A DNA stretch of 64,000 bases, from NCBI RefSeq assembly GCF_004368405.1, contig NZ_SBJH01000064.1, positions 102,831 through 166,830 of the forward strand. The letters run 5' to 3'. The notes beneath the pieces were generated by a model. It saw only the letters and a program-made list of their open reading frames with translations. It searched no databases and was not told the DNA's origin. This stretch comes from Olivibacter sp. XZL3 (GTDB taxonomy: Bacteria > Bacteroidota > Bacteroidia > Sphingobacteriales > Sphingobacteriaceae). Numbering within the stretch: the stretch's first letter is position 1; each line of letters starts with the position of its first letter. Of the stretch, positions 16,908 through 28,300 are shown in pieces. Made by a program: the position numbers and the translations under genes.

Positions 16908-19295
16908 ATGATAAAAAGACAGATCAATTTAATTTTAATAGCCTTCCTTCTTTATCCCTTATTCTCTTTTAAAGACCTTAACTCCCAGCCGATCTATAAA
17001 GACCCCAAACGGCCCATAAACGAGCGGGTAAAGGATTTGCTTGATCGAATGACCATAGAAGAAAAAGTAGGACAACTTTCTACCCTCCTTGGTTGGGAGA
17101 TGTATTCAAAAAGTGATAAAAGCATTACGGTAAGCAACAAGTTCAAAGAAGCCATAAAAAAGGAGCATATTGGTATGCTTTGGGCTACTTTACGGGCGGA
17201 TCCATGGACAAAAAAGACACTGGAAACGGGGTTATCGCCGGAAGAAGCAGCGATGGCCACGAATGCTTTGCAACGTTATATGGCAGACAGCACACGTTTA
17301 GGAATTCCGCTTTTACTCTCCGAAGAATGCCCCCATGGTCACATGGCTATCGGCACCACCGTATTTCCTACTGCAATTGGACAGGCCAGCACCTGGAACC
17401 CGGCCCTGATACAGGAAATGGCACAAGCAATAGCGGCTGAAACCCGTGCGGTTGGCGGGCACGCCGGTTACGGTCCTATACTCGATCTAGCGAGAGAACC
17501 TCGGTGGTCGCGTTTAGAAGAAACCTACGGGGAGGATCCTGTTTTAAATGGAAAAATGGGTGAAGCCATGGTAAGTGGCTTTCAGGGAACTGATCTAAAG
17601 AGCGGAAAAAATATAATCTCCACGCTAAAGCATTTTACTTCTTACGGAGTACCGGAAGGCGGCCATAACGGAGGCAGTGTAAGCTTGGGACAAAGGGAGC
17701 TTCATCAATTTTATCTTCCCCCTTTCGAAAAGGCGGTAAAAGCCGGTGCGCTGTCCGTCATGACCGCTTACAATTCAATAGACGGCATTCCCTGTTCGGC
17801 AAATCCTTGGTTATTAAAAGATCTGCTTCGAGCAGAATGGGGTTTTAAAGGTTTCGTCGTATCGGACTTAGGTAGTATATCGGGTCTTGTAGGCAGTCAC
17901 CACGTAGCATCCAGCGCATCGGAAGCGGCGGGTCAGGCTTTGAATGCGGGGCTCGATGCCGACCTTAGCGGTTACGGTTATGGTCCGGCCTTATTGGATG
18001 CCATAAAAGAAGGAAAAGTAAAACCGGAAGCCTTAGACACGGCAGTTAGTCGGGTTTTATATCAAAAATTCGCTTTGGGTCTATTTGAAAATCCTTACGT
18101 AGACATAAAACAAGTAAGGAAGACCGTACATACAGCCGCTCATATCGATTTAGCACGTAAAGTAGCACAGCAGTCTATTATTCTCCTTAAAAACAGCAAC
18201 AACATTTTACCTTTAAGCAAATCAACAAAAAAGATTGCGCTCATTGGTCCGAATGCCAACAATATTTACAATCAATTAGGCGATTATACCGCACCCCAAA
18301 CAGAAGAAAATATAGTCACTGTATTAGACGGCATACGGTCTAAACTAGGCGCCGACGCTAAAATAGATTATGTGAAAGGATGCGATATCAGAGATACCTC
18401 CGAATTCGACATCGACGCCGCAGTTAAAGCCGCTCAAACGGCAGACGTTGCCATTGTCGTTCTAGGAGGATCGAGTGCACGCGACTTCAAGACATCCTAT
18501 CAGGAGACTGGCGCTGCCCAAGTAACTGCTGCAGAAGGCAAGATAAGCGATATGGAAAGCGGCGAAGGTTTTGATCGTGCAACATTGGATTTGTTGGGAA
18601 AACAGCTAGCACTATTAAAAGCGGTTAAAGCAGTTGGCAAGCCGGTTGTATTGGTTACTATTAAAGGGCGCCCACTAAATTTAAACTGGCCGCAACAGCA
18701 CATTGATGCCATCGTAGACGCTTGGTATCCAGGGCAAGAAGGAGGACATGCTATCGCGGATGTGCTATTTGGCGATTATAACCCCGCGGGTCGTTTAAGC
18801 GTGTCCGTCCCTAAATCTGTTGGCCAATTGCCTGTCTATTATAACTATAAAAAGCCTACCAAACATGATTATGTTGAATTAGACGCTAAGCCGCTTTATC
18901 CATTCGGCTATGGACTAAGCTATACCACTTTTGCTTATACAGATATTAAACAACAACTAACGGAAACTGCCGACGATTTTAATCTACAGGTTTCTTTCAA
19001 ACTGAAAAACACCGGTAAATACGATGGGGATGAGGTTGTCCAGCTCTATATTCGGGATGAAGTCTCTAGTGTGGTAACGCCTGTTATTCAGTTAAAAGAT
19101 TTTCAACGCGTGCACCTCAAAGCTGGAGAAGAAAAAACGATCGATTTCACCCTCCATGCGGATGATTTAAAGCTAATAGATGCACAAATGAGATGGGTTA
19201 CAGAAAAAGGTCGGTTTAAATTGATGATCGGGTCTTCGTCCGAACAGATACAGTTGACAGCAGATGTTAACTTGGAAAGGGATTACAACCTATAG
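16908..19295 (+). CDS. Secreted glycoside hydrolase family 3 beta-glucosidase/beta-xylosidase-like enzyme
   Basis: The 795-residue protein has a signal peptide (about 1-27). The GH3 N-terminal barrel domain (about 40-385) contains RMTIEEKVGQL, AREPRWSRLEETYGEDP and the nucleophile Asp320 in GFVVSDLGS. The GH3 C-terminal alpha/beta sandwich (about 410-645) includes WYPGQEGGHAIADVLFGDYN, and a fibronectin-III-like domain (about 690-785) ends the protein. The usual SDW after the nucleophile is SDL here. It should release terminal beta-linked glucose or xylose from oligosaccharides in the periplasm. It faces the M81 gene tail to tail across a shared terminator region, next to the SusCD locus. The exact sugar is not certain. 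Confidence 0.92.
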   Translation: MIKRQINLILIAFLLYPLFSFKDLNSQPIYKDPKRPINERVKDLLDRMTIEEKVGQLSTLLGWEMYSKSDKSITVSNKFKEAIKKEHIGMLWATLRADPWTKKTLETGLSPEEAAMATNALQRYMADSTRLGIPLLLSEECPHGHMAIGTTVFPTAIGQASTWNPALIQEMAQAIAAETRAVGGHAGYGPILDLAREPRWSRLEETYGEDPVLNGKMGEAMVSGFQGTDLKSGKNIISTLKHFTSYGVPEGGHNGGSVSLGQRELHQFYLPPFEKAVKAGALSVMTAYNSIDGIPCSANPWLLKDLLRAEWGFKGFVVSDLGSISGLVGSHHVASSASEAAGQALNAGLDADLSGYGYGPALLDAIKEGKVKPEALDTAVSRVLYQKFALGLFENPYVDIKQVRKTVHTAAHIDLARKVAQQSIILLKNSNNILPLSKSTKKIALIGPNANNIYNQLGDYTAPQTEENIVTVLDGIRSKLGADAKIDYVKGCDIRDTSEFDIDAAVKAAQTADVAIVVLGGSSARDFKTSYQETGAAQVTAAEGKISDMESGEGFDRATLDLLGKQLALLKAVKAVGKPVVLVTIKGRPLNLNWPQQHIDAIVDAWYPGQEGGHAIADVLFGDYNPAGRLSVSVPKSVGQLPVYYNYKKPTKHDYVELDAKPLYPFGYGLSYTTFAYTDIKQQLTETADDFNLQVSFKLKNTGKYDGDEVVQLYIRDEVSSVVTPVIQLKDFQRVHLKAGEEKTIDFTLHADDLKLIDAQMRWVTEKGRFKLMIGSSSEQIQLTADVNLERDYNL

Positions 19296-19326
19296 CCGAG
19301 CCCATTCTACATGCCATAAAAGAGAG

Positions 19327-19362
19327 GAAGGCGGTTTCAAAAAGATCCCGCCTTCTTTTTTT
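19327..19362 (+). terminator. Terminator of the GH3 gene
   Basis: GAAGGCGG (19327-19334) pairs with CCGCCTTC (19348-19355), followed by seven T residues. The T tract touches the stop codon of the convergent M81 gene. Confidence 0.85.
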
Positions 19363-20929
19363 AATCGTTTGAATCGGAGGATGGAATAAAGCGAACAGAG
19401 AGATCCGGATCTTTCATGCTTTTATCAAACGGAAACATCGGCCGTTGAATTCTTTTATAGTTTAATCTATACAAGTCCTGATCAACACCGCCAGGCGTTA
19501 AAGCCATAATCCAATCAGCCTGCATAGCATACAACTCGGGTTCTAAATAACCTATTTTAACCACTACGATATCAGCTTTCCGAGGTTCTAGCCCCAATCT
19601 GGTGAAATCCACTTCTTTGTGATAAGGCTTTCTTTTCTGTGTAACGATAACGTAAGCAGTCCCTGTCTTGATCACCACTTCGACTTCGGCATTTCGATCT
19701 CCTTGAACGATACTTTCCACCGTACCCTTTATTTTCAGCGGAGGAGCATAGCGAGCATCTACTGCGGCGCCGACTTCACCTTCCACTGTTGCGCCCTTTC
19801 CGGCCTCAATTGCTTTCTTGATAAGTGCCGGCCCCGGAATGGATGCATAGATTAATGTCGGCCCGTCTTCCCGCTTAAACTCGGGCCTAGCTAACAATTC
19901 CGTCAATGTCCAGGTTACATCTCCTGCCCCACCGGCTGTTGGATTGTCGCCCGTATCGCTGATAAAAAACGGGCGTTTCTTACTAGCAAAAGCCTTCGTC
20001 AGACATTCGTCTAACGAGCCGGTGGGCGCTACGAAATCAAACTGCGACCGGACCGCCCAAAAACTTTGCGCAAGGTATTCCGCAGCCTTGGCTACTTTTT
20101 CTTTATCATCTCCCGTAACCATGACTACGGCATGGTTACGGGGCTCATCTGCCCAAGCGTAACCGATCCAAATAGCCGCATCAATAATTCCCGTCTCCTT
20201 GGTTACCGGATCTACTTTGCTGTAAAGACTCTTTCCCGGTTCAATTCGGGTACTCGTTTGTTCGCCAGGTAATAAAACGGGAATAGGAATCCAAGCCTTA
20301 TAAGCAGGTTTGCCTTTTCCGCTTTTTATACGATCCAGCAGGTTACGTACCGCCCGTTCTTTTGATTGCATTGCATCTTCGTGCGGGGCCATGCGGTAGC
20401 AGGTAATGAGGTCGGTATGCTTCGCCAGACGCTGCGAAACGTTTCCATGTAAATCCATACTCGTGGAGACGATGGTTTCCGGACCGATCACTTTGCGAAT
20501 ACGCTGAATAAGATCACCTTCGGGATCGTCTAATCCGACTACGCTCATGGCCCCATGGATATCAAAAAATAGTCCGTCATAAGGCTTATTCTTTTCCAAC
20601 GAATCCAATGTCTTTTTTACCAAGGATTCGTAGGCTTCGCGGCTCACCGCGCCGCCGGGCAGCGACTTTCCCACTAAAGTCGGCACCCATACTGCTTCCG
20701 CACGCATGGACTCGCCCTGGGATAAAAAAGGATATCCATTAAAAACGTCTCCACCTAAGCGGGCATGAAACGCCTCCTCTTCCGTAATTGCCGGAGAAAA
20801 GGTACTGGATTCAATCCCCAAACCAGCAATGGCGATACGTGGCAAGTTTTGCGCGGCGCTAAAGGTTGTCATGGTTGCTAACAAGATAAAAATCAAATAG
20901 CTTGTTAAATGCGTCTTCTTGTATTTCAT
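19361..20929 (-). CDS. Secreted M81-family (MlrC, microcystinase C-like) metallopeptidase
   Basis: The 522-residue protein has a signal peptide (about 1-27, ending SAAQ). It has the MlrC family motifs: GLGIESSTFSP near the N-terminus, FFDIHGAMSV, STSMDLHGN, CYRMAPHEDA and ISDTGDNPTAGGAGD. DxHG, DLHG and the His of APHED are the expected metal-site motifs. In sphingomonads MlrC cleaves linearised microcystin; in other genomes the family appears to act on small peptides or amides of unknown identity. It follows the serine hydrolase gene by 65 bases on the same strand and probably shares its transcript. Export to the periplasm fits degradation of a substrate taken up by the SusCD pair. Confidence 0.88.
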   Translation of the reverse strand: MKYKKTHLTSYLIFILLATMTTFSAAQNLPRIAIAGLGIESSTFSPAITEEEAFHARLGGDVFNGYPFLSQGESMRAEAVWVPTLVGKSLPGGAVSREAYESLVKKTLDSLEKNKPYDGLFFDIHGAMSVVGLDDPEGDLIQRIRKVIGPETIVSTSMDLHGNVSQRLAKHTDLITCYRMAPHEDAMQSKERAVRNLLDRIKSGKGKPAYKAWIPIPVLLPGEQTSTRIEPGKSLYSKVDPVTKETGIIDAAIWIGYAWADEPRNHAVVMVTGDDKEKVAKAAEYLAQSFWAVRSQFDFVAPTGSLDECLTKAFASKKRPFFISDTGDNPTAGGAGDVTWTLTELLARPEFKREDGPTLIYASIPGPALIKKAIEAGKGATVEGEVGAAVDARYAPPLKIKGTVESIVQGDRNAEVEVVIKTGTAYVIVTQKRKPYHKEVDFTRLGLEPRKADIVVVKIGYLEPELYAMQADWIMALTPGGVDQDLYRLNYKRIQRPMFPFDKSMKDPDLSVRFIPSSDSND

Positions 20930-20994
20930 ACTTTTCGTTTTAACGTTTTTTCTTTACCTACTAATAATCATTTTAATGAGGCTTAGTTCGTCAG

Positions 20995-23565
20995 TTAATT
21001 GGACGGCGAAACTACCCAGTGGTTCGTATAGAAGCCCGCGTCAACTATGTCTTCCGCACCGTTTTTCAACATCCCCAGCTTAAAGAACATATAATCCGGA
21101 AAACCACTTGCACCGGCGAAGTACTGATTTGCGGTCGCGGCTTGCATGCCTTTAATGCCAGTACCTGTAATCACACCTACCGTATGTAGATCGCTCCCCG
21201 GCTTCTTCCAAATGAAATATCCGCCGAGATCATTGCCTTTATATTGCTTATCCCCAAGCTGAACGTAAGCAGGTTCTACTTGTATGGGACAATCCGCCAA
21301 TAAGATTTTCCAAGCTGAGTTCGTCTTCGCATTACCGATCAGAATGATATTTCGGTCAGTATAATCGGCGGGATTAAAATCCTTATCCGCGACAATATCA
21401 AAGGCACCGTTTCCGCGGTAGTACCAAGTTTCCGCATCATAGCGCGCCTTTTCCATAGCCCACTGTTTTTCTTCAGCAGAGCCGCCCGTGCCATAAACGT
21501 AGACCATCCGATAGTTGAATGCCTCCTTGAAGGTACCATTACGGTGTGGGCCCTTTTCCGCTTGGGCTGGTTGGTCTGTCAACTGCCAAGCTTTAGCCGT
21601 TTTTTGTAAATATACGTGGCTCTTGCCTTCTTGTTTCGTATAATTAAGTTCGTTTAAACTATCCAACGATATTCGGATAGGGCTGCCCGATGAGAAGCTG
21701 CTCACGTCCAATTGTAAAAGAAAAACATTTATGGTTTTGCCCTCTATAGTTCCATTGTTGATATCACGTGACAGCTGCACATTGGAATAAGCCAGTGGCT
21801 GCTCTTGCTGATAAATGCTGGCCCAATAATAAGAATCTGAAATACCGGGGTTAGCCGTCGTGAAATCGATTCGGTTTACGGCGGTATCGACCAGTCTTCT
21901 ATGCCACTGAAAATAGTCGAAAAGCGGTTTCCAATCTACACTTTCGTTACTATACCAATGCGAACCGTTAGGGTACTCATAATAACTAAAATCAGGATGG
22001 AAGGTACTTAATACTCCTCTCATTTGCCTTGCATATTCTACCGGAACCGTCCGGTCTGCATCTCCATGTAAAATATAGATTCCTAAGGGCTTATAGTTAG
22101 TTGCGTAAGCAATCACATCACTTTGATTACTGGCTCGCAGCAAGGTACTTTCGTAGGCATTACGTCCCTTTTCAGGAATAAGCCCGTCCGCTGAGCCGTA
22201 GCCTTTCAGTGTTGGATATCCGGCACATGGTGCGATAGCCGCCCACTTATCGGGATAGGTAGCGCCCAAAAACCAAGTCCCGTGTCCGCCCATGGAATGT
22301 CCCGTCAGATAAACACGTTGTGAATCTGGCTGCAGAGACCGTTTAGCTATAGACAACACTTCCAGCGCATCGAGGCGTCCCCAATCTTCCCAATTAAATC
22401 CTCTCGGACGACGATTAGTAGGTGCAACCAATGTCCCCCAGTCTTTCGCTTGGTAGGCCTGCGCCTGGCCGATCGCTTCCACACCCGCGCCATGTACCGA
22501 GAAAAACAATGCATCCCCTGCTTTTTCGCCTCCCTTTGCCGGATTAACCGCAAAATATTGCACGCTACCGTCTATTTCGCTGACAAAAGTAACACGGTAC
22601 GGACTGTTTGCACTGACACATTGCAGCCCGATCTGCTGTTGGTCAATCGTCTTTTGTCCAGCTTTTAAAATAATTTGACTTGACACTTCACCGATTTCCT
22701 TCACGCTCGAAGCATCGACCGGTACGGCCACTTTGCGCGTGCTGTAAGGTCGTATGGCCGGCACAGAGACAAATCGCTCCAAGCCCTTTGTCACGCTGCC
22801 TATGTTTAGGTCACGAACCGTTTTTGATGAGTGATTGGTGACGACCAAGCCCAACCATAAACTACTATTATCTTTTCCCTGTACAATATCAGGCACGGTA
22901 AGATCTGCGGTATGTAAATAAATCGGCTTAGTAGGGAAACGCAACTCGGCAGCCACGAACAAACCCCTAACATAGAATTCATTCAGACCTTTCTCCAATT
23001 TTACCGGGATATCCATCCAGCCCATCCGATAGGGGTCGCCGGTATGTAGGGAGCCATTTACCAATACGGCGCTATTTCCGCGAACATGCAATATCGCATC
23101 CTTCACTTCGTTTGCTTCGTATTGAAAATAAAGGTAACTAGGACCCCGTGGACGGCGTGGCTGAGAGTTTGGACTGCTCGTTTGCCGATCAATTCGGCCC
23201 GGTCCGGGAGGATGGTTCGGACTTCCCAAATTTCCACCAACGGCACGTTGTGGACGAAAGAACCCAGAGGTGTCGGCGGTGACAGGCAACCAAGTATGCT
23301 GGTTATCATTCACCGTCTTTCCGTCCAACGTGTGTCCTGCTTTAGGTTTCGTTAAAGAACCTTGATAGTAATTCCAAAGTAATTCGTCCGTATAGATTGC
23401 TTCGCGACCGTAGTTAGCCGGTACTTGGATGTAAAGTCCTTCTGTGAAAGGAATTGTTGTTTGAGCGTTAGCTTTTATAAAAGCAATAACGCATAATACA
23501 AAGCTTAAGAAATAAGGGTTATTTAATAGCCATTTTGTATGTCGCGGCGGTTGTAATACGTCCAT
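20995..23565 (-). CDS. Secreted multidomain alpha/beta hydrolase (prolyl-oligopeptidase/esterase-like)
   Basis: The 856-residue protein has an N-terminal signal sequence (hydrophobic about 18-31, ANAQ). A beta-rich region follows (about 40-345), with a Pro/Arg-rich linker at 115-142. The alpha/beta hydrolase domain (about 350-560) has nucleophile Ser424 in TGHSMGGHGT, Asp504 in HGDADRTVP and His536 in NGSHWYS, so the triad is complete. Residues 565-856 are a further domain of unknown fold. The catalytic core matches PF00326-like or PHB-depolymerase-like serine hydrolases; a peptidase or a carbohydrate esterase are both possible. It is separated from susD by a terminator and heads a unit with the M81 gene. 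Confidence 0.8.
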   Translation of the reverse strand: MDVLQPPRHTKWLLNNPYFLSFVLCVIAFIKANAQTTIPFTEGLYIQVPANYGREAIYTDELLWNYYQGSLTKPKAGHTLDGKTVNDNQHTWLPVTADTSGFFRPQRAVGGNLGSPNHPPGPGRIDRQTSSPNSQPRRPRGPSYLYFQYEANEVKDAILHVRGNSAVLVNGSLHTGDPYRMGWMDIPVKLEKGLNEFYVRGLFVAAELRFPTKPIYLHTADLTVPDIVQGKDNSSLWLGLVVTNHSSKTVRDLNIGSVTKGLERFVSVPAIRPYSTRKVAVPVDASSVKEIGEVSSQIILKAGQKTIDQQQIGLQCVSANSPYRVTFVSEIDGSVQYFAVNPAKGGEKAGDALFFSVHGAGVEAIGQAQAYQAKDWGTLVAPTNRRPRGFNWEDWGRLDALEVLSIAKRSLQPDSQRVYLTGHSMGGHGTWFLGATYPDKWAAIAPCAGYPTLKGYGSADGLIPEKGRNAYESTLLRASNQSDVIAYATNYKPLGIYILHGDADRTVPVEYARQMRGVLSTFHPDFSYYEYPNGSHWYSNESVDWKPLFDYFQWHRRLVDTAVNRIDFTTANPGISDSYYWASIYQQEQPLAYSNVQLSRDINNGTIEGKTINVFLLQLDVSSFSSGSPIRISLDSLNELNYTKQEGKSHVYLQKTAKAWQLTDQPAQAEKGPHRNGTFKEAFNYRMVYVYGTGGSAEEKQWAMEKARYDAETWYYRGNGAFDIVADKDFNPADYTDRNIILIGNAKTNSAWKILLADCPIQVEPAYVQLGDKQYKGNDLGGYFIWKKPGSDLHTVGVITGTGIKGMQAATANQYFAGASGFPDYMFFKLGMLKNGAEDIVDAGFYTNHWVVSPSN

Positions 23566-23703
23566 TATAGTATAAAGTTATTGTTTTTTCGGGCAAATGC
23601 GATTTAAAGATTACAATTCGACATTTGATAAGTTTGATTTCGTGCAGCACATAAAATCCTCAACGTTGAAGAGATCTTGTAAAAAGAAGAAAAAGAAAAT
23701 AAA

Positions 23704-23735
23704 TAAAAAGGGGTGGTCAACGAAGCCCACCCCTC
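23704..23735 (-). terminator. Terminator of the susC-susD unit
   Basis: On the minus strand AGGGGTGG (23734-23727) pairs with CCACCCCT (23716-23709) around a 10-base loop, followed by five T residues at 23708-23704. It lies about 40 bases after the susD stop codon. Confidence 0.8.
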
Positions 23736-23774
23736 AAACATTTATTGACCAATCTTTTCTATGCTTATTTATCG

Positions 23775-25355
23775 CTAGTTTACGTCCCAGAATATTTTGG
23801 TGTTGACGTTATCTTGGGCTTGTACAGCTTGATAATTATTGGCATTATAAGTAGGTTCTGATGGAGGCAGATTCCATTTGACAGGAACTGTTTTTTGCAT
23901 ATCGGAATTCTGTATGCGGAATTCGAATTGGGGAAAATCTAACCTTCTTACTTCAGCCCAATTCTCCACCGGCTGCATCATATTAAAATGCAGCCATTTT
24001 TGATATGCTATCAACTCTATTTTATTTGTACTTCCGTCCCAATCAATGTTATCAATGTAGGTAGTTATTTGCGTAGCGGTCGGCGCTGTAGCCGCAGGAA
24101 CAAGAACGTCATTACTTACAGCTCTGATCGCTTGAAAAAGGGAAATCGACTCCTTAATTCCGTTTTCGAAATACATTTTTGCAGAAGCGCTGTTTCCTGC
24201 TTTAAAGAAATACTCTGCTAGAAGGAAGTTCACTTCCGATGCTGAAATCAGTATACCTGGGAAGTAATCATTCCTTGAAAATGTAGACCTGTTATAAATG
24301 GCAATCGTTCCTCCGCCACTGTTTGCGGGACCTGAAATTAAGTTCGATTGAACAGATCCTGTTAACGACTGGTCGAGCCCTATATAGTTTCCATCCGCCT
24401 GTGCTCCAGGCTCGAAAATAAAAGGTAGCCGCGGATCGGCATTATTAAGCATATGATCAATCATTACCTTTCCTGCGATATTGCCATTCCAACTTTCTAA
24501 AGCGTCCTGAAAGCCAGTTGCATTGATTCCAGTTGATGCGTCAAAAACATCAAGCTGTGCATTCTCCGAATTCGTTAAAATTAGCGATGAAGGATCATTT
24601 GCAATCTCAGCTAATTCCGTCTGCGATCTCGCACTAAACTCCGAAGAACCTGACACTCGCGTCAACATCCGCAAACGCAAAGAATTACAGTATTTTTTCC
24701 ATAACTCTAAATTTCCGTTGTTAATAATATCTTGGGATGAAAAGTTTGATGTGCTGGGAACGGAAAGACCCTCCAGTTCTTCCTTAATGGTTGCCAAGTC
24801 GTCTAGCATGACTGTATAAATATCGGCAGCTTTATCATATGTCGCATAAGAGACTGTGTAATCGCCTCCATTGGAACTGAGCTTGCCGGCTTGACTCCAA
24901 GGAATGTCACCGTGTAAATCGACGGCTTGTTGCGTTTGATCATAGAACAAAATCTTTGCTGCTAAGTAGAAGATCCTCGTCTCTTGCTGTATTAAAGGGT
25001 CCGAATTGTTATAGGTCGTCTCCAACTCTCTAAATTGCGCGAGACCTTCATAATACCTTGACCAACGATCGTCAATAGCTGCCGCCCCAGGAGTTAGTTG
25101 ATTCGCCTCATTTGCCCAGCCATTAATCTGGATATAACGGGCTATAGTGGGCAGAACAGTCACAAAATAATTACGATAATCTGGAACGATTAGCTGTCTA
25201 TATCCATAGATCATTCCAGAGAACTGTTTATCTACGGTAGTTTCTGTCACCTTCGATGGGTCTCGATAAAATTCATCAAATGAACTCTTCTTACAAGAGG
25301 TAGTATATATTAATGAAGCAACACATAGCCCCATCCCTAAAAAATATTTTTTCAT
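23775..25355 (-). CDS. SusD/RagB-like outer-membrane lipoprotein
   Basis: The 526-residue protein has a lipoprotein signal with the lipidation Cys21 (YTTSCKKS). The rest is of the SusD_like_2 type, with helical TPR-like regions such as DKQFSGMIYGYRQL near the N-terminus, AADIYTVMLDDLATIKEEL and NYIGLDQSLTGS in the middle, and ASEVNFLLAEYFFKAGN near 375. It sits at the outer surface as the lid of the SusC transporter and binds the substrate. It starts 12 bases after susC and ends at a strong terminator. SusD_like_2 members are often found in loci not clearly tied to glycans, so peptide-like ligands are possible. Confidence 0.92.
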   Translation of the reverse strand: MKKYFLGMGLCVASLIYTTSCKKSSFDEFYRDPSKVTETTVDKQFSGMIYGYRQLIVPDYRNYFVTVLPTIARYIQINGWANEANQLTPGAAAIDDRWSRYYEGLAQFRELETTYNNSDPLIQQETRIFYLAAKILFYDQTQQAVDLHGDIPWSQAGKLSSNGGDYTVSYATYDKAADIYTVMLDDLATIKEELEGLSVPSTSNFSSQDIINNGNLELWKKYCNSLRLRMLTRVSGSSEFSARSQTELAEIANDPSSLILTNSENAQLDVFDASTGINATGFQDALESWNGNIAGKVMIDHMLNNADPRLPFIFEPGAQADGNYIGLDQSLTGSVQSNLISGPANSGGGTIAIYNRSTFSRNDYFPGILISASEVNFLLAEYFFKAGNSASAKMYFENGIKESISLFQAIRAVSNDVLVPAATAPTATQITTYIDNIDWDGSTNKIELIAYQKWLHFNMMQPVENWAEVRRLDFPQFEFRIQNSDMQKTVPVKWNLPPSEPTYNANNYQAVQAQDNVNTKIFWDVN

Positions 25356-25367
25356 AACTTTTTATTT

Positions 25368-28300
25368 TTAAAAGCTCGCACGTAACATTAAACCATAAGT
25401 TCTGGTAGCTGGGCTCGTTCCAGCATTACTCACTTGATCCATCCAAAAAGAGCCTCCTGTCATTTGTTCAGGATCTAGGTCTTTAATAGACCGATAGATG
25501 AAAAACAAATTCCTTCCGAATACAGAAAGTTGCAGATTCTTAGCTTTTAATTTGGAAGCAATGGAAGCTGGGAGTCTGTAACCAAGAGACAATTCACGCA
25601 TTTTGATGTAATTGTTTTTCTTCACATATAATTCATATCGAGAATACGAATACTGTGGTCCACCCCAATTATAAGTATTCGCGTAGTAAGTCACTTGTGA
25701 GATTACATTATCATTTGGTGTGCCATCAGCAAGAACTCCTTCCATCAGCATCCCGTCATGATAAATTTTCTGTCCGTTAGGACCTACCGATCCATCATAC
25801 GCAACACCTCTTTCTCCATCTATATAATAACTCAAACCGCCGTGTTCAGCGTCCATATAATTTAAACTTTCTTCAAGCAGCCCTCTACTGATCATCCAGT
25901 TAATACCTGTAGGCATAACATTCCCTCCCCATCTAAAGTCAATTAGTGCATCTAAAGTGAAGTTTTTATATGTAAACGTGTTAGTCAAGCCACCCACTAC
26001 TTTTGGCATCGCATTACCAGCTTTGATCCAAGAATTTCCATCTACTTGGTAAAGCCCGTTATCCAGAACGATTTTATTTCCGTTATCGTCAGTCGCTATT
26101 GGATGAACCATAATGTCGCCTATAGGTTGTCCAACTCTTGCTACCAGCTGAGCCGCTTGTCCGTCATAATCTCGAAGTAACAATTCGTCGGCACCGCCAG
26201 GTAATGCTTCTACACGATTTTTGTTCATCGAGAAGTTCAATACTGTATTCCAACGGAAATTAGTTGCTTGTACTGGTGTACCGGTTATAGCAAATTCCCA
26301 GCCCGAATTACGTAGCGTACCTACATTAGCCAGAATGGAAGAAGCCCCCGAACTTATAGGTAGGGTATAGTTTAAGATCTGATCGCGAACTTGGCCATTG
26401 TAGTACGTAATATCAAATCCTAGCCTGCTGTTAAGTAAACGGGCTTCCAATCCAAATTCAAATTCATATTTGGTTTCTGGTTTTATCCCTTCATTACCGA
26501 ATGCTGAGGTTGGAATCAATGTGTATGTGACAGGACGTGCACCTTCAGCTTGAAGCCCTAAACTTGTTTGTGTTAAGCTGAGAGCACTCTGATAGATATC
26601 AGGATAATTACCTACGATACCCCATGATCCCCTCAGTTTGGCGTAGTCAACAACTTCCGGCAAGTTAAATGCTTCATTCAGAATTAGACTTGAATTCACC
26701 GAAGGGTAGTACAACACGTTATTGTCTGGGTGCATGGTAGAAATACGTTCCCTGCGCAATGTCCCTTCTACGAACCAGTAGTCCTTCAGATTGAAGTTTA
26801 AGGTTCCAAATAAGGCATCGCGTAACATATTTCTTCTGTAATTATAGCGATCGTCCCATCGAGCCAAATTTACCGAAGCATTCAAATCAAACCAGTCTCT
26901 TACACTTAAGCCCCCATCTGTTCTTCTTTGCACATAGGTATCTTCCGTTTTAGATGCTGTATATCCCACCATACCGCCTAACTTAACATTCGTCGTTATC
27001 TGTTTACTATAATTGGCTAAAAGATCCGTATAATATACATTTGCATTTTGATTGCCTAATGAATACGCACCAGTATTAGGATCTATCGAAATTGGTCTTT
27101 CAGTAGGATTTTTATCTTCTCGTTTCATCGCTGTCATATCTGCAGAAATCCGCGCTCTGAAGGACAAATCAGGCGTTACTTGCCATGTGTTTGTAAAAGA
27201 CCCTATCAACCTATTGGAATACTCGTCCGATTGATTAGCCAAGGTGTTCCACATATAATCTAATACATCGGTTTTATAGCCATTGTAAGTAAGATTTTCT
27301 TCAGGTGTTAGACTTTGGTTAGTGCCCGTGACATATTTATAACCCTGACTAGTTTTATATCTGTTGATATACCATTCTGGATTATCAAAAGTGGAAATCA
27401 TACCAGTGAAATTGTTAATCAAACGATCCGTCAAAAAGGGACGATTATGTGTGTGCTGATTCACATAATTAACAACAACATCGGTTGTAAGCTTATCCCA
27501 AAGCTTGAATGAAGTGTTAAGACTGGCTACGTTCTTTTTGTTATAGGATTCCAATGAAGTCATCTGGTTATCCTGCCGAGTTAACGAAAATCGAGTGTTA
27601 GAATTTTTCCCCGTATGCCCTAAAGCAAGGTTTAAGATCGTATTGTTCGGATTATTAAAAAATTTACCGTAGGCGTTTTGGTCACTATAGGGTCTTATTT
27701 CCCCATCCCAAGAACGGATAGGCTGGCCGTCAAACTTAGGCCCAAAGTTCAAACCTGTATTGGCAACGCCCCGCACACCGTCATCATAGTAAAAAAACAT
27801 GTCTTCCGCTTGACCTATATCTGCATAAGACACATCATACCCAGGCCCCCTGACGTGTTGGAATCTTGGTAAATAGGCGATTCTGTCTGCGGTGTATGTC
27901 GCGTTAAAATCTGCTGTAAAACCCTCGACACCTTTTCCTGATTTTGTAGTGACAAGCACCACACCATTCATCGCCTCTGATCCATATAATGCGGCAGCGG
28001 AAGCACCTTTTAAGATTGTTATCGATTCGATATCCTCTGGGTTTAGATCTTCTAAGCCATTTCCTCTCGCACGCTGATCACCCCAATAGTCGGAGTTATT
28101 GAAAGCGGTTTGGCGCATAGGAACTCCATTAATGATTACTAAGGGCTGTGAACTTTTTGTAATGGAGTTAATACCCCGGATATTAATATTAATACCCGAC
28201 GTCGCCCCTCCCGGAGCCGCAGAAATCCGTACGCCCGGAGCCTTTCCATATAGTGCACCTGCAAAATTAGGGGATCCCGTTTTAGTTAATTCTTGGGCTC

